Positions 31,938-43,792 of a stretch of 64,000 bases of DNA are shown here, piece by piece (position 1 is the first letter of the stretch; every line of letters starts with the position of its first letter). This stretch comes from Trema orientale. Its lineage: Eukaryota > Streptophyta > Magnoliopsida > Rosales > Cannabaceae. Below the pieces are notes generated by a model, which saw nothing but the letters and a program-made list of their open reading frames with translations, did not search any database and was not told the DNA's origin. The translations under genes were made by a program, and so were the position numbers. The DNA is taken from assembly GCA_002914845.1 (NCBI GenBank), contig JXTC01000007.1, positions 949,436 to 1,013,435 on the forward strand, written 5' to 3'.

Positions 31938-33650
31938 GGTCAATTAAAAGTTTGAGATAGCCGGCTTTGCCTGAGAAAAAGAGTGAAAATTAGGTCAACT
32001 TTTTATATTGGGTTATCTGCAAAAAATTTATATCTGTATCTACCACATACACAATTATATCTATTATAGCCATAAATTTATCTATAAAAAAACAAACAAA
32101 AAAAACAAAATAAGCGTTAACACAATTAAATAGTTTATCTACCATTATATGAAAATTATCTACCATATACAGAATTATATATAATAGAACCATGACTTTA
32201 TCTACCAAAAAGTTTGCAACTAGTGAATTGGCCAATGGGAATACACAAGTACCAGTTATGCACTCCCAATTCTCACATTAGTTCCATCTCCACTTCAATA
32301 AGAAAAAAATTAAATTCAATAATATACCCAAGTGAACTGAACACATCATATTTTAAAATAAAAAGAACAATATATCCAAGTGAAGAACTCATGTACGAAA
32401 GCAAAATTAGAACAATCATATACCCTAAAGAAGAACTTATGTACGAAAGCTTCAACAGAATGAACTGTACTCAAAGTTCAGTATACCATAGCCATTATGA
32501 AATTTTACAACAACATATTATGAAATAGAAAACCACAGCAAATTCTTAGTGCATAGATTCATAAATTTTTAAACCATATACATAACTTTATCAACAGAAT
32601 AAACCAAACAAGAGGTACATAGCAGAGGTGATCTTTAGAGCCAATTAAACCAAGTTTCACATAGGGAGCATCTTAAAACAGTTGGGATTTACATTATACC
32701 TTATACATAAAATGTTACAGAATTAAATGCAGCAAAAGCAACTTTCAAAAGAACCAACCTTTAGTTCTCATTAGGCAAAAAAAATAATAATAATGCTGGA
32801 ATATACAATACTATAACCCTTATTATAAAAGTATTTATATTCTAATAATTTTGTTCTCGTTCAATTTCGTGCAGCTATGAACTTTTAGATTCTCATCCTC
32901 TTTTAATAGGGGTAAGTGACTCATCCTTCTACCATAAAACTATTTGTTTATGATTAGTGTAGTTAAGGTTAACTTGGAAAAATACAAATCCACAAACGTC
33001 ATAATCACACCATAAAGTAAGGAAACCCAGATTTTCAATATACAAAACGACAGTGCAACCTTAAGAAAGAGAAAGAAAACAGAACTATAAGTCTTAGTCA
33101 TTTAACGCTAACAAACTCAACCCCGACACTAAATCTATCTATATTCCACTATTTCTAGTCTCTATTTTCCCTCGTTTTCTCACTAACCAAACAGGGTAGG
33201 ATAGACACGTAACAAAACCCAATAAGCATATAGTGTAATATCTATAATCCAAAACCCAACTACAAACTCAAAAAATATATGAATCATGTACAAACAAAAG
33301 CAGAAGACTTCTTAAAACAAATTTATTCGGTAATTAACACAATTTCAAATCCAAGCTCAATTTTTCCAGGAAACTGCATGAAAATAAAATTGGAATTTGA
33401 ATATCTCAAATCTTTGGCACATAGACAGAACTAGGAATCAAAACGAAGTCTTAGTAAGATTCAGAAACTGAAATTCTTTTCTTACAAACAAAAAGCATAA
33501 CGAAACCCTAAAATTGAAAGTGACGGAAGGAGTGGAATTACGAGAGTACCGGAGAGACAGGCAAAGAAGAGACCGGAGATATTCGGCGGATGAAAACAAG
33601 TCGTCGTCGTCGACAAGTTGGGGGTGAGCTAAAGGGCAGAACTGGTCTGG
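31938..33650 (-). other. eIF4A-III 5' leader with a probable 1.58-kb intron
   Basis: Just upstream of the ATG the minus strand has TTTTTCTCAG (acceptor, AG at 31972-31971) followed by a 33-nt leader. A matching donor CTCCG|GTACTCTCG lies at 33549-33548, with a purine/pyrimidine-mixed leader exon upstream to roughly 33650 (exact 5' end unknown). The interval between is AT-rich and non-coding. The leader intron is inferred from splice signals; transcript data are needed. Confidence 0.55.
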
Positions 33651-33699
33651 TCGTCAATGGCGCTTTTGGATCCAATGGACAGAGAATTTCACAGAACCC

Positions 33700-34730
33700 G
33701 AAACGACATCAGATAAGAACAACGAAAGGAAAATATACAACTGAGGAACGGCATGCAATAAGATAAAACTATAAAACGACAAGAAAGGAATTAAGAACGA
33801 CAATGAAAACATAAACGACGTACAAAGAAAGAGAAGAATCACATGGGGGAAAAAAAAGAACGAAAGAAAGAAAAAACTACAACGAATGAAAAAAAAGAAA
33901 AAAAAGTTAATGTTAAATATAAGTAGGGGTGGCAATTCGGGTTACGACACGACACGAACACGACACGATTTTTTGCGGGTTAGGGTTGAAGAAAAAGGGT
34001 GCGGGTCGACCAATCTGACACGAATAAAAAAACGGGTCGGATTCGGGTCAACCCGTTTGACACGAACTTGACCCGTTTGACCCGCCAACAAATATATATA
34101 ATTAAATTATAAAAATATTTTTTATTTAATTTGTTTATGACTATTATTATAGATATATTTAATTTGTACAATGTAAGTGTTTGAGATTATAAGTTATTAA
34201 TTATATTTATAAATTACTCCTAATTTATTTATTTTAAAATGAGACAATAATAGCCTTAGAAAAAGAAAATATAAGTAAAAAAAATACGGGTCATAGCAGG
34301 TTGACGGGTCAAAATCGGGTTGTGAGTTGGATGTTATTCACCAAAAGCGGGTTGTGCGGGTCGGGTTCGGGTCAACCCGTTTTAGGTGCGGGTCGGGTTA
34401 GTGTTGATAGTTTTCTGACACGACGGGTCACGGGTCGGGTTCGGGTTGACATAATTTATGTATATATTAGACTTCAACCCGACACGAACCCGACCCGTCG
34501 ACACGAATTGACACTCCTAAATAAAAGGAGTATAGAGGGGAAAAAAAAGCAGTAGATAGGAAAAACGACAACTTGAGGACAAGGATTGCAGAACAGAAAA
34601 CGACCCTTACAGACAAAAAACGGCAACGTAATTATAGATTGACGGGAAAACAAAGGACAACACAAATTGGAAAAACGACAAGAGAAACGTCATCAAAAGT
34701 CCAAAACGACAATGAGAAAAACGACAGCAT
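33700..34730. repeat. AAACGAC repeat array, split by an insertion
   Basis: AAACGAC(A) words, all in the same orientation, recur every 15-75 bp at about 33702, 33774, 33797 and 33813, and again at 34561, 34597, 34617 (AAACGGC), 34671, 34703 and 34717. The two halves flank the inverted-repeat element at 33924-34519, so the array appears older than the insertion. The separating DNA is purine-rich (AAGAAAG-type). It occupies the space between the eIF4A-III leader and the CNGC 3' end. Confidence 0.75.
33924..34519. mobile_element. hAT-like non-autonomous element, 596 bp
   Basis: Left terminus TAGGGGTGGCAATTCGGGT; reverse complement of the right terminus TAGGAGTGTCAATTCGTGT (16 of 19 identical). 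Flanks AATATAAG (33916-33923) and AATAAAAG (34520-34527) match at 7 of 8 positions, the size of a hAT target duplication. Subterminal regions are dense in CGGGTCGGGTTCGGGT and ACACGAC words in both orientations, while the middle (34090-34280) is AT-rich. No transposase is encoded. Superfamily assignment rests on TIR type and 8-bp duplication. Confidence 0.8.
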
Positions 34731-34940
34731 TACTCTGCATGCCCACGGCGGTGGCGCCAAATGTTCAAGAAAAGAGGAATTTATTTAAGTCATAAACTAA
34801 AAAGAATCAAAACTTTATATCACAATGAAAATGGCCCAAAGCCTTCGATCTTTAACACTCATAGCACTCTATTACTGAATTTACAATATGAACCTAGAAT
34901 TGTTAGCTAATTTACGAATATGTCACTGTTAATGGCTGCA

Positions 34941-34966
34941 TTCATCTTCATCTTCATCTTCATCTT
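34941..34966. repeat. (GATGAA)n repeat at the CNGC stop codon
   Basis: On the minus strand the reading frame runs GAT CGA AGA AGA TGA AGA TGA AGA TGA, so the stop is the first of several TGA triplets of a hexanucleotide repeat just inside the 3' UTR. Confidence 0.85.
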
Positions 34967-37900
34967 CTTCGATCTTCTTCTTCTTCGACTGTGAAATCGG
35001 GCTCAACCGGTTTCTGCAACGAGCCGAGAATCTCAAACTCAGCTCCGAACCGCTTACTCCCACCTCTAACGCTTCCACTCAGTTTCCCCAAATACGAAAA
35101 CCCTAACCCTAATCCCGAGCTCGCCGGCACCGGGAAAGACTCCGCCTGTGCTCCCGATCGCTTCTCCACCTCCTCCTCCTCCGGCGCCGGCGAGTTCAGG
35201 CTCTCCATCTTCTTCAGCTCCGACGCCTCTTTCCGCCTCTTGTACCGGAACCACGCCGCCTGTACGAAGCAAGCCGCCCACGTCCGCCATTGATGGGAGT
35301 GGAACCTAAACGTGTGGCGGATCTGCTTGCTGTGAAGCCGCCGGAACTGAGCCGCCACGAACTTGAGATCCTCGGCGATCAGGGCGAAGGCCTCGACCTG
35401 GCCGATCGCCTTGACGGTCCGCGTCGACGACGGGAGGACCACGCCGGGGCGAGGGTCCAGCGCCCACGTCAGCAACTCCTCGCCGCAGAACTCGCCCGGA
35501 CCGATCCGGCACGAGTTGAAGAACCCGGTCCGGCCGCCGTTCGTGGTGGACGAGTCCAGGTGGCCGCGGATGATGAAGAGCATCTCGTTGACGGGGTCCC
35601 CTTCCCGGACTAGGCAGGTCCCGGCGGTGCTGAGCGAGGGTTTCAGCCTCTCGCAGATTGCGTCGAGCGTCTTCTCGTCCATCTGATCGAAGAGCGGGAC
35701 CTGAAGATGAAAAGAATCGACGGTTCAGATTGATTTGGGCTCGAATCCGGGAGAATTGGGGGGACTAATTGGGGGGAGCGAGCGTACTTACTTGTCGAAC
35801 TAGATCGAGACAGAGGTGGCGCTTGATGTCGCGGCGGAGATCGACGGGGAGGTCTCGGAGAATGGCTTCTTCGTCGACTCCGCGGGTTGCGATCCACCGG
35901 TACTGGTCGTATCTCCGCACATTCTGCTTCAGTTCATGTGGTAGCTGCCTGTGATGCATCCATTGTTCTGTATCAGTCCTCCTCAGCCTCCATTCTTCCA
36001 ATCTCACAGTTGTTGATTGGAGGTATGTCTTAATGATCAGTCAAGGAAAGTAAAAGTTGGTAAGATATAGTTGAATTTGCACCGAAAAGTACCACACACT
36101 AATAAAACTGTGAGACCGCAAGTTACGAGTCTAGTGAAGTTTGATTTTAGTCTTTTTCATAGTTTGAATTTTGTATGAACTGTAAATGGTTTTTGGGGAA
36201 TACATGAGATGAGACTTACTTGCATATTTCCAATGAGCAGTGAGAAGAGGACCAATCCTAAAATGGCAATGATAATAGCAAAAGTGATTTCTCCAACAAG
36301 AGTGCTTGTGAAGAGGTTCTGTCCCAGAGAGCTGCAATGTTTAGATTAGACAAAATGGTCAGAATATGAAGAACATGATTGAATCAAATCAATTGACATG
36401 TCTCTGAAATATGCTTGCTGGCCATAGAATTAGTTACCTTAGATTCCTCAGTCCCCACCAGAGACAGTAGAAATACTTGTTGAAGAAATTCGACGCTGTA
36501 ACTTCGAATTTTAAAGCGTCCTCATAGATGCCGAAGTCGAAGAATTTGCTACCTGGGACACAATGGCTTGTGATATTGCTTGATTTGAACCACGAATCTC
36601 TGCCGGGGTAATTCGCTCTGCGGCAGTCAAAATACCAATATTGGCATGCTGGATATTCAAGAGTGCAAACTGTAGTCCAACATTTTTCTTGGCGCTCGGT
36701 AGCTAAGAGGTACCAACAGGATCCCAAAACCTACACTTGTATGAAGAGAAAATCAGCAATCTCAAAGTTGAATCCTGCTTCAAGAATGAGCATATCGACG
36801 ACTACCCAAGAGAGGATAGCAGCGGCCGGTTAATTTTGGTATCAAGCTCACAAGAGATCAGAAATGAAAAAATGCGAAGTGAGTGATGATTTGAGATCAA
36901 AATGAACTTACATGGCTTGCTAACATATAAAGCATCAGATTGTATGCTGCTCCAGCCCATGCTGTTTCTGTCACAACCCCAGTGGCCTTGACAATTTGAG
37001 ACGTATGTGGAAAGATTAGATACAGCCGCAGGAGATACTGAATTATGACGATGAATCGAAGAACATTTCTCGAATTAAGCAATCTCGAACCTCTTAAATA
37101 AGGAATTGCTGCCCAAATCATCACCTGAGACATGTGAAAAGATCAAGTTCAAAAATTTTGAGTGTGTGTTAATACAGTTCTGTACTAGTTAGTTTTTCTT
37201 CACAAACATACAAGGTGTAACAATTAGCTACCTTCTTATCACTACTAGACCAAATTCTTCTTATCTTTTACTCCGTTCTGTGTTGATTACTACTTCTATT
37301 GCTTGCTTTTATCATTGCTCGAAACATGACTTATTTTTTCAGACACTTATCTTGTTGTAAGAAAAGACATACTTGATAAAGTTACTGGAGATAGTAGCTT
37401 ACCTGTGGAAGGGGCAGCGCAGCCACAAGATCAAACCAAAAATGTTTCTGAATGTACTTTGAAGTAATCTTTGAAGGGTCTATAATGAGCTCTCCTCTCC
37501 CAAATACTCGAGAGGAAGGAGCAACATACGCTGTTCGGAACCGGACAAAAATCTGAACTATGTAAAATGCATCAACTAGTGACCTAACGACCGTAAGAGA
37601 AACTTCAAGGGACAAGGAAATTTCAAGGCATATGTTATTCCTAGCTCTTGGGAGGTAAAAGAACAGAGGATCAACGAACAGAGAAACGAAACATGCCACT
37701 AAGAAAATTTTGTTCCATTTGCTCACAACTGGTCCACGAGGATCCAATACCAAGTTCTCCACTACCTCATAATCCTCAGAGAATACTCTAGAAAGTTCTT
37801 TTCCAGGCAAAGCTTTTCCTATACCACGGCTTCCCACCTTCTTGGATCTAAACTCAGGTGCAAATTTTCCACTAATCTTGGAAGTAAGCTTGGACATGTA

Positions 37901-38117
37901 ACCTCCTTTATCTGGTGTGAACTTGGGTAATTCAAGATCGTCATGAAATCTGAAAGTGTAGAAGTGTCTCAATAAAAAGTTCAGATGAAAAATAGGAGTT
38001 CAATATTTCAGAATTAGGTAGTTTAGTCTTGAATTTCCAAATTATTATGTATAGAAATTTTAGAAAAAGGGTATGTGGATAGCCAAACCTTACTGATTTT
38101 GATCTGCCATAGTCCAT
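34960..38117 (-). CDS. Cyclic nucleotide-gated ion channel (CNGC), 723 aa
   Basis: A plasma-membrane or nuclear-envelope calcium-permeable channel gated by cyclic nucleotides and calmodulin. Exons (minus): 38117-38089 (29 nt only), 37949-37403, 37124-36912, 36730-36438, 36331-36220, 36028-35792, 35700-34960; total 2172 nt, in frame. S1 to S6 are visible: S1 starts about WNKIFLVACFVSLFVDPLFF, S4 is Arg-spaced RNVLRFIVIIQYLLRLYLIF, the pore ends GLRNLSSLGQNL with the plant GQN filter (364-366), and S6 is FAIIIAILGLVLFSLLIGNM. The CNBD phosphate cassette is PGEFCGEELLTW (545-556), and an IQ-type calmodulin site FVQAAWFRYKRRK spans about 622-634. The acidic tail ends EEEEDRRR. The short MDYGRSKSVRF N-terminus and pore resemble group III channels, perhaps CNGC15; the paralogue call is tentative. 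Confidence 0.95.
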
Positions 38118-38830
38118 CGCGCTTAGATATGGGAGTTCTCTGGTTTCAGTCACCAGCTTTTTATCTGCAATAAGATGAAACAGAATACATGATTCAAGCA
38201 ACCAAATGAATAAAGCAACTTTTCTAGTTGCACATTTAAAATCATGTGAGCAAAGAAACAAGGCACAACTACTATTGAAAGCTGAAAGGAGGAGGGCCTT
38301 TCCTTTTAGGTAAAAGTGATGGTAGACCTGTGAGTTCCTATTGCATATTAAATTGCTAGAGCGAAAGAGTAAAGTACTATTGCCTATGTCTCTTACAAAA
38401 CCAGAGAATATAACCCACCATGCAGTCTTCAATGCAGGCTTAAAAAGACAACCCAATCTCTAGTTATCTCCAAAAAAAAAAAAAAATTAACTTTAAATAG
38501 GGTAACATTGAGGACATGCAACTTGCAGATGATATCAAACCAGAAACACAAATTTTGATGATATCATAGTAATAAATAACATCTTAAGTCTTCTTAAATC
38601 TTATTGGCCAGAAAAGTGAATATATCCATAGTAATTCAAGAAATTGGAAAAATCAGTCAAACCCAACATGTTTTTTAAGAGGATAAAGCTAGTGTTATTA
38701 CTTAAACATGATAAAGACATGAACCTTAGATCATCTAGAACAAAAAATTCAAGAGTAAAAAAAGAGAAAAAAGGAGAAAGAGACTCACAGGCATAGCCAG
38801 ATTAGAAACTTCTCTAAACTTTGGTCAATT
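38118..38830 (-). other. CNGC 5' leader with probable intron
   Basis: A leader exon 38164-38118 is preceded by an acceptor (CTTATTGCAG, minus strand). A plausible donor CCT|GTGAGTC lies at 38788-38787. This would give a leader intron of about 620 bp and a first leader exon from 38789 upward. Inferred from splice consensus only. Confidence 0.45.
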
Positions 38831-40653
38831 TTTTCACTGAACCCAATCTTTTATACATTTCAGGGGAAATGGATTGGAAATGTTCTAGCTTTTTAATTAT
38901 TTAAACCTGTGTAAGGTAGAAAACACTATAAGGCAAAGGACAGGTATGTAGGAATGAGCCGCACATTGTTAGACTAAAGACCCCTTCCTCTTATAATTTA
39001 TTGGGTAAACCACTCTCATTTTAAATGTCAATTAGTGCCTCCTTGCCGCTGTGCTGTTATTTGAAAAATCTTTCCCAAATTTCAGAATCATGAGAAAGTG
39101 ACAGAAACTGCATGAAAGTGTCATAAGAAACAGGATAATACAAGTCAACAAAAAAAGTTACAGACTTACGAAAAACATGTACCACAATTATTCATACTCT
39201 CCTCCCCCTTGAAATGCATAATTTGGACTTACAATTTATTCATTTACAGATTCCAGCTAATAAGTAACCAAAGAGAAGAATAAGAATGTGGAACAAAAGT
39301 GTCCTTTCTTTCTTTGGGGCACCTAGAGACAAAGTCTAGCGCGTTTTCTTAATATAAACTGAAAATGACCCACATATAGTTGACAATATATAGAATCTTA
39401 GACCATTAGCATCTCATCAACTTGTGGTTTATGCTCTCCCCACAAAAGCTTTATCTTCTCGAATTAGTAATTAATTAAGACAAGAACAAATGGGGCGAAT
39501 CTAGTTCTGATTAAAGGAGACCATCGTATTATTGGTCAAGGCCTCCTTGGACTTATCCAAGTCCTCCATCGCTGTACACCAGCAACCTCTTCACAATTCC
39601 AAGAAATAAATGTTGGCTAAACATACCGTTATTACTATTCCACTCTCATCAGTTATATCGTACTTTTTATGTCACATTTATTTGAAGTTTAAAAGTTTGC
39701 ATTCTGTGTTTATTTGTAAAGATTTCATATAATGTTTTAGAATGCCTTGATTCAATGTCATGACATTCGGACTTGAACTAGTGACAGACTGGATAGGTAT
39801 TTCGTGCCTGTTTTGAGTCTTTCAATTCACGAGTTCGAGTTAAATCAGGCCTCATTTTCACAAGTTGAAGGTTGTGGCTTGTAAACATTTTATCGGTTCG
39901 CTGTTAGTAGCAGTTTACTAGAAGAAATTTCTATCCGTGGCAGGAGAAGATTCATGCACTTGCTTTGATGACTTGAGTCAAGAACCACCTCTCATGCCTA
40001 TTGACATTAAAGCCATGCATGGTTACCGTGAAAGCGTCGTTCATCTTAATTTAACAGCTGTTTACAGAGTATCACCTGCTTGACTAATGGATTCATTCAA
40101 CTATTTCATCTAACGAATCAGAAGTTTCGACTCGTGATGCGTTTACATGACTACAAGTTTTCCACGAACAAAAGTCTAGTTCACAAGCTTTACAAGTTCA
40201 ATAACAGAAGACGTTGTTCCGTCAAATGCACATCCAAGTCATTTTGATATTTTCATTCTTCATTAAGGATTTTGTACTCTGCCAAAAACTATGTATACGA
40301 AACAATTTTCGATTTTATAGGATTGAAAATGTAAATATCCTTTAAGACGGAGGTTTGCCACCAACTTGGATAAAAATGTTACTATCCCTTTTCTTACTTT
40401 TACTGAATCTATTGCAGACTTAATAAAAGTTTACTACAAATCAGTTCCTTAACCAAATTTAACACACCCCGAGCACACAAATTAAACTTGTTGAGAAAGA
40501 GAAGGGGGGAAAAAAAAAAGACAAAAAATCATATCAGCGCCGCGTCCATCTATGGGCAAAACTGCTACTAAGCCCAGAAGCAAATGTGTCGCGGTGGATA
40601 TTTTTGCAAGTTCTGGGAGAACCACTATTTGCAGCTTGCATTGCTACCACTTC
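38831..40653. other. Intergenic region between the CNGC and CP29 genes
   Basis: No gene recognised. The left part is CNGC promoter. The right end (below 40654) is probably the last part of the CP29 transcript's 3' UTR. An open stretch near 39940-40060 (+) looks mildly coding but matches no family I know. Confidence 0.5.
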
Positions 40654-40654
40654 C

Positions 40655-40901
40655 CTGTTAAGAAAACATAGCAATTTTAGATGATAAGGCAAAGTGGCAA
40701 GATTGTGGGAAAAGCTCATATTAGTTGAGATATACGTTAAGGATACATCAGTACATCATATGCTAGTACATTTGTGAATCTAAATGAATCAATTCAATTG
40801 CATACATGTTTGCATGAACAAACATACAAATTATGACATAAAACCAAAAGGGTACAAAGGAAGGGGATTATAAATGGTTTGAAATAGGCAGCAATCAATA
40901 C
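40655..40901 (-). other. Probable intron in the CP29 3' UTR
   Basis: Downstream of the TGA the minus strand reads CTAGTG|GTATTGATTGC (donor at 40901) and later TTTTCTTAACAG|GGAAGTGG (acceptor at 40656-40655). The junction would sit about 29 nt after the stop codon, too close to trigger exon-junction-dependent decay. Inferred from splice signals. Confidence 0.45.
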
Positions 40902-40930
40902 CACTAGTCGTCTTCATTATCTTTGAGGAT

Positions 40931-42276
40931 TCAAAATGATGACCGCCTAGGCTTAGCTTCAGCATGGGTGACTCGGATTAGTCTTCCGTCCAAGTCCTGT
41001 GGGATAAAAATATTAGACATTTAAAACTGCAAGTGTAACTTACATTAGAACAAGGAAGAAAATTTAGGTATATGAAATGATAGTACTTACAACACCATTC
41101 AAGGACTCAATGGCACTGTTGACCTCAGCAGCAGTGTTATATGTCACAAAACCAAATCCTCTAGACCTTCCACTCTCCCTGTCATAAACCACCTTGGCTT
41201 CCAAAACCTGTCCTTTCTCACTAAACAAGTCCTGAAGAGCTAAATTGTCAACACTCCATGGAAGGTTACCCACATAGACCCGGTTGCCATTTTCANNNNN
41301 NNNNNNNTGGGAAAGGAGTCATCCCTAGCTGGAGGAGGTCCGTAATTCACTCTCAATGCCCTCCCATCAAGTTCCTGCCAATCATTATGAACTTCTACTT
41401 AGATAACTTAGCTCAATTCTATGAAATAAACATAACCAAACTGATATAGCAGTAAGTCAAGAGTTAATAGTCATTCATTCTTTCCGCCTTAAGGAAGGCA
41501 CGAAACAAAATAAGCTCCAAAACGATGTTGTCAACAGAGCAACACATAGTTGCGAATCTTTAACACAATCCATAAACTCGGAATCGAAAAATATTCACAT
41601 ACAGCCAAGCAGCAAAACACAATATACTAGCTTCTTTTCGCTGTGAACACAATGTAGCAACTTACATAGCCATTAAACTGTTGAGCAGCTGCTTCAACCT
41701 CATCAATAGAAGACATGGTCACAAAACCAAACCCTCTGCTTCTTCCAGTCGTTTTGTCATAAATCACCTACCAAAACCAAATCACTTCAGCGCATAAAAC
41801 AAAACTGAAACTAAAAGCCTAGCCTTTGGGGGCAAAAACCTCAAAATTTCAGAAAACATTGAAGTAAAGCTCTGAAAAACAAGATTTTGAAAACAACCCA
41901 TATAATATTTTCATCAAAGTACCTCGACCATCTCGACATTTCCGGCTCTTTCGAAAAGCCCGGCGAGCTGGGCACTGTCGACGCTGAAAGGAAGGTTGCC
42001 CACGAAGAGTTTGAACTCAGGGGAGGAGCCCTGTTCGCCATCGTCGCTCAAGAGCTCCTCGTCCTGCTCGAACTCGGACGAAATGGCGACATTCCGTACG
42101 AACCGAGACGACAAGCTCCGGAAACCCTTGGCGGAAAAGCAGATGAGATTCGCGTGGAGTTTGAGAGAGGAGGAAGAGAGAGAGCGAAAGGAGAGCAAAG
42201 TGGGTTTTGGGGTGAAGAGAGAGAGGGTCTTGGGAGCGAGAGAGGCCAGAGCTAGAGAGGAGGCAGAGGCAGACAT
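40931..42276 (-). CDS. Chloroplast ribonucleoprotein, CP29 type (two RRMs)
   Basis: A nuclear-encoded chloroplast RNA-binding protein of the cpRNP family, which stabilises and helps edit plastid mRNAs. Exons (minus): 42276-41923, 41767-41666, 41374-41091 (contains 12 Ns), 40996-40931. Residues 1 to about 62 are Ser/Ala/Leu-rich, a plastid transit peptide, followed by [10 protein letters not shown] as in CP29A. RRM1 has RNP2 LFVGNL (90-95) and RNP1 RGFGFVTM (129-136). RRM2 has VYVGNLPW and RGFGFVTY. The C-terminus is [11 protein letters not shown]. Between the RRMs CP29 proteins carry a Gly/Ser-rich linker; here it is nearly absent because the gap falls there. Left of the gap the frame ends at ...ARDDSFP; right of it it restarts at [10 protein letters not shown]. 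The gap must equal 1 modulo 3 for the frame to hold, and 12 does not. Confidence 0.93.
41296..41307. other. Assembly gap (12 N) in CP29 exon 3
   Basis: The N run lies exactly where the Gly-rich linker between the two RRMs is expected. Its length breaks the reading frame, so it is a placeholder or a mis-sized gap and not a real lesion. Confidence 0.9.
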
Positions 42277-42809
42277 GGTCGAGCTAGAGAGAGTGAAGCT
42301 TTGTGTTAAAAGATAAGGTTTTGGAGAAGAGAGAGAGAGGGTTTGGGTTTAAGAAGGAGAAAAAGGCAAAGAAATATCAATAGAGATAAAAGAAATCTAA
42401 AATATTTTTTGTATAGGGATGGATATTTGTGGAGGGATTCGGGTCCGGGTTTGGATCCGGGTTGGTGCCCACTTGCACCTGACTCCTGTTGAGATCACAG
42501 CCGTTGATTTGTGAAATTCTGTAGATGGAGGGTGATAAAATGATGTGCCAGGTGGAGATGTGAACATTTGCATTGCCGATTAAAGACAAAACAAGCAGTT
42601 ATGGGATTAGCCCGGATAGGTGGTCCAGCTCTTCTTTGGTTTGTCTATTTTCTCTCATTCACTAACACTCCCAACTTGTTCAAAATAAAAATAAAAATAA
42701 AAAATAAAAAGGCTATGTTTGGGAAAAAAAAAAATCAGTACCAAGTATTTTAGTTCAGGAAATTATGTTGCTTATTGCTACTTGTGTTGAATTTCTGTCC
42801 TGCCAATAC

Positions 42810-43330
42810 AAAACGACCTATGAATTGTCGTTTATATGTATACACGACATCAATTTAACTATTAAATTTTCTGTCGTTTTATTAAAAACGACATGCAGTT
42901 TTCAAATTTGTTTGTAGTTTTAAGACCTGGTATCGTTAAGTCTGAGAAGGACGTGTGGTTAGTTATTTAAATGAGACATGCCTTTATTACTGTTTTAGAC
43001 TTTTAGAAATGCTTTTCCATATAAATTTTGCTGTCGTTAAATAATAAACGACATGTAGTTACATCTCAGAATTTGAGTTTTGTCTCTTGCTTCTTTTATT
43101 AAAGTTAGTGGTCGTTTTACTCGGAGGAACACGTCACTTTTGTGTGTATTTCTATAGGTGCCATTTACGAATAAGACACATATCGTTCCAAGTCCAGAAT
43201 TTGCTATCGTTTTGTCATTTTATCGTATAAACGACGACATGTCTTTGTTGAGTTTGACCGTCTTTTCTCAAACGACATGCCATTATAATTCAGCATTTGG
43301 TAGTCTAGAGTCACACAACGACAAGTCGTG
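42810..43330. repeat. AAACGAC/GTCGTTT array, second large copy
   Basis: Degenerate tandem units, each built as TTTGCTGTCGTTTTA then a short AT spacer then AAACGACATG, recur across about 520 bp (clear cores near 42811, 42827, 42873, 42886, 43033, 43047, 43111, 43227, 43270 and 43316). Paired inverted cores distinguish it from the one-orientation array at 33.7 kb. It starts about 530 bp upstream of the CP29 ATG. Confidence 0.75.
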
Positions 43331-43792
43331 TATTAATGTCTGATCGGTTTATATATAGTGGAATGATTTTTTTTTTTTTTTTTTAATATCAAAAATAAAA
43401 AGGCAGGTTATGACATAAAATGGAAGAGAAATTCTGGGATGATTTCGTACCTATTCTATGTCCTCAATCAAATCTGGAGGGTAGCAATTAGATTTTCAAG
43501 AAAGGTATATGTGTAAAGGGTACAAATGGAGATCAGAAGCTGATAACGAATTATACAATATATATGACGAACGTTGATACTTGTTATATGTGTTTGTCCA
43601 ATATATTCCTCGAAAACCAGGCCCTCTTCTCTTGCGCATCACATCAATATAGATGTTTTTCTTCAAAGAAGCCTCTTCTAATACAAATTGATATTCTTCA
43701 TTCCAATATTCCAATATGGACGCCGGTTGTCATTGATCACCTAGAATAACATCTTAACTTCTTACATTTTAAATTAACGTAGAATATTATGG

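Noticed and set aside
31990..32528. Small open frames in the region upstream of eIF4A-III
   Set aside because: They contain imperfect local repeats (CCAAGTGAAGAACTCATGTA-type) within the likely leader intron and have no protein similarity.
34991..35686. Plus-strand open frames of about 100 codons
   Set aside because: They are antisense shadows of the GC-rich last exon of the CNGC gene; the minus-strand frame carries the CNBD and IQ motifs.
39940..40060. Plus-strand stretch translating as CTCFDDLSQEPPLMPIDIKA
   Set aside because: It looks coding-like in composition but is short, has no start or splice context and matches no family I know.
41887..42316. Plus-strand open frames opposite CP29 exon 1
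   Set aside because: They are antisense shadows. The minus strand encodes a transit peptide and RRM1 with proper splice sites.
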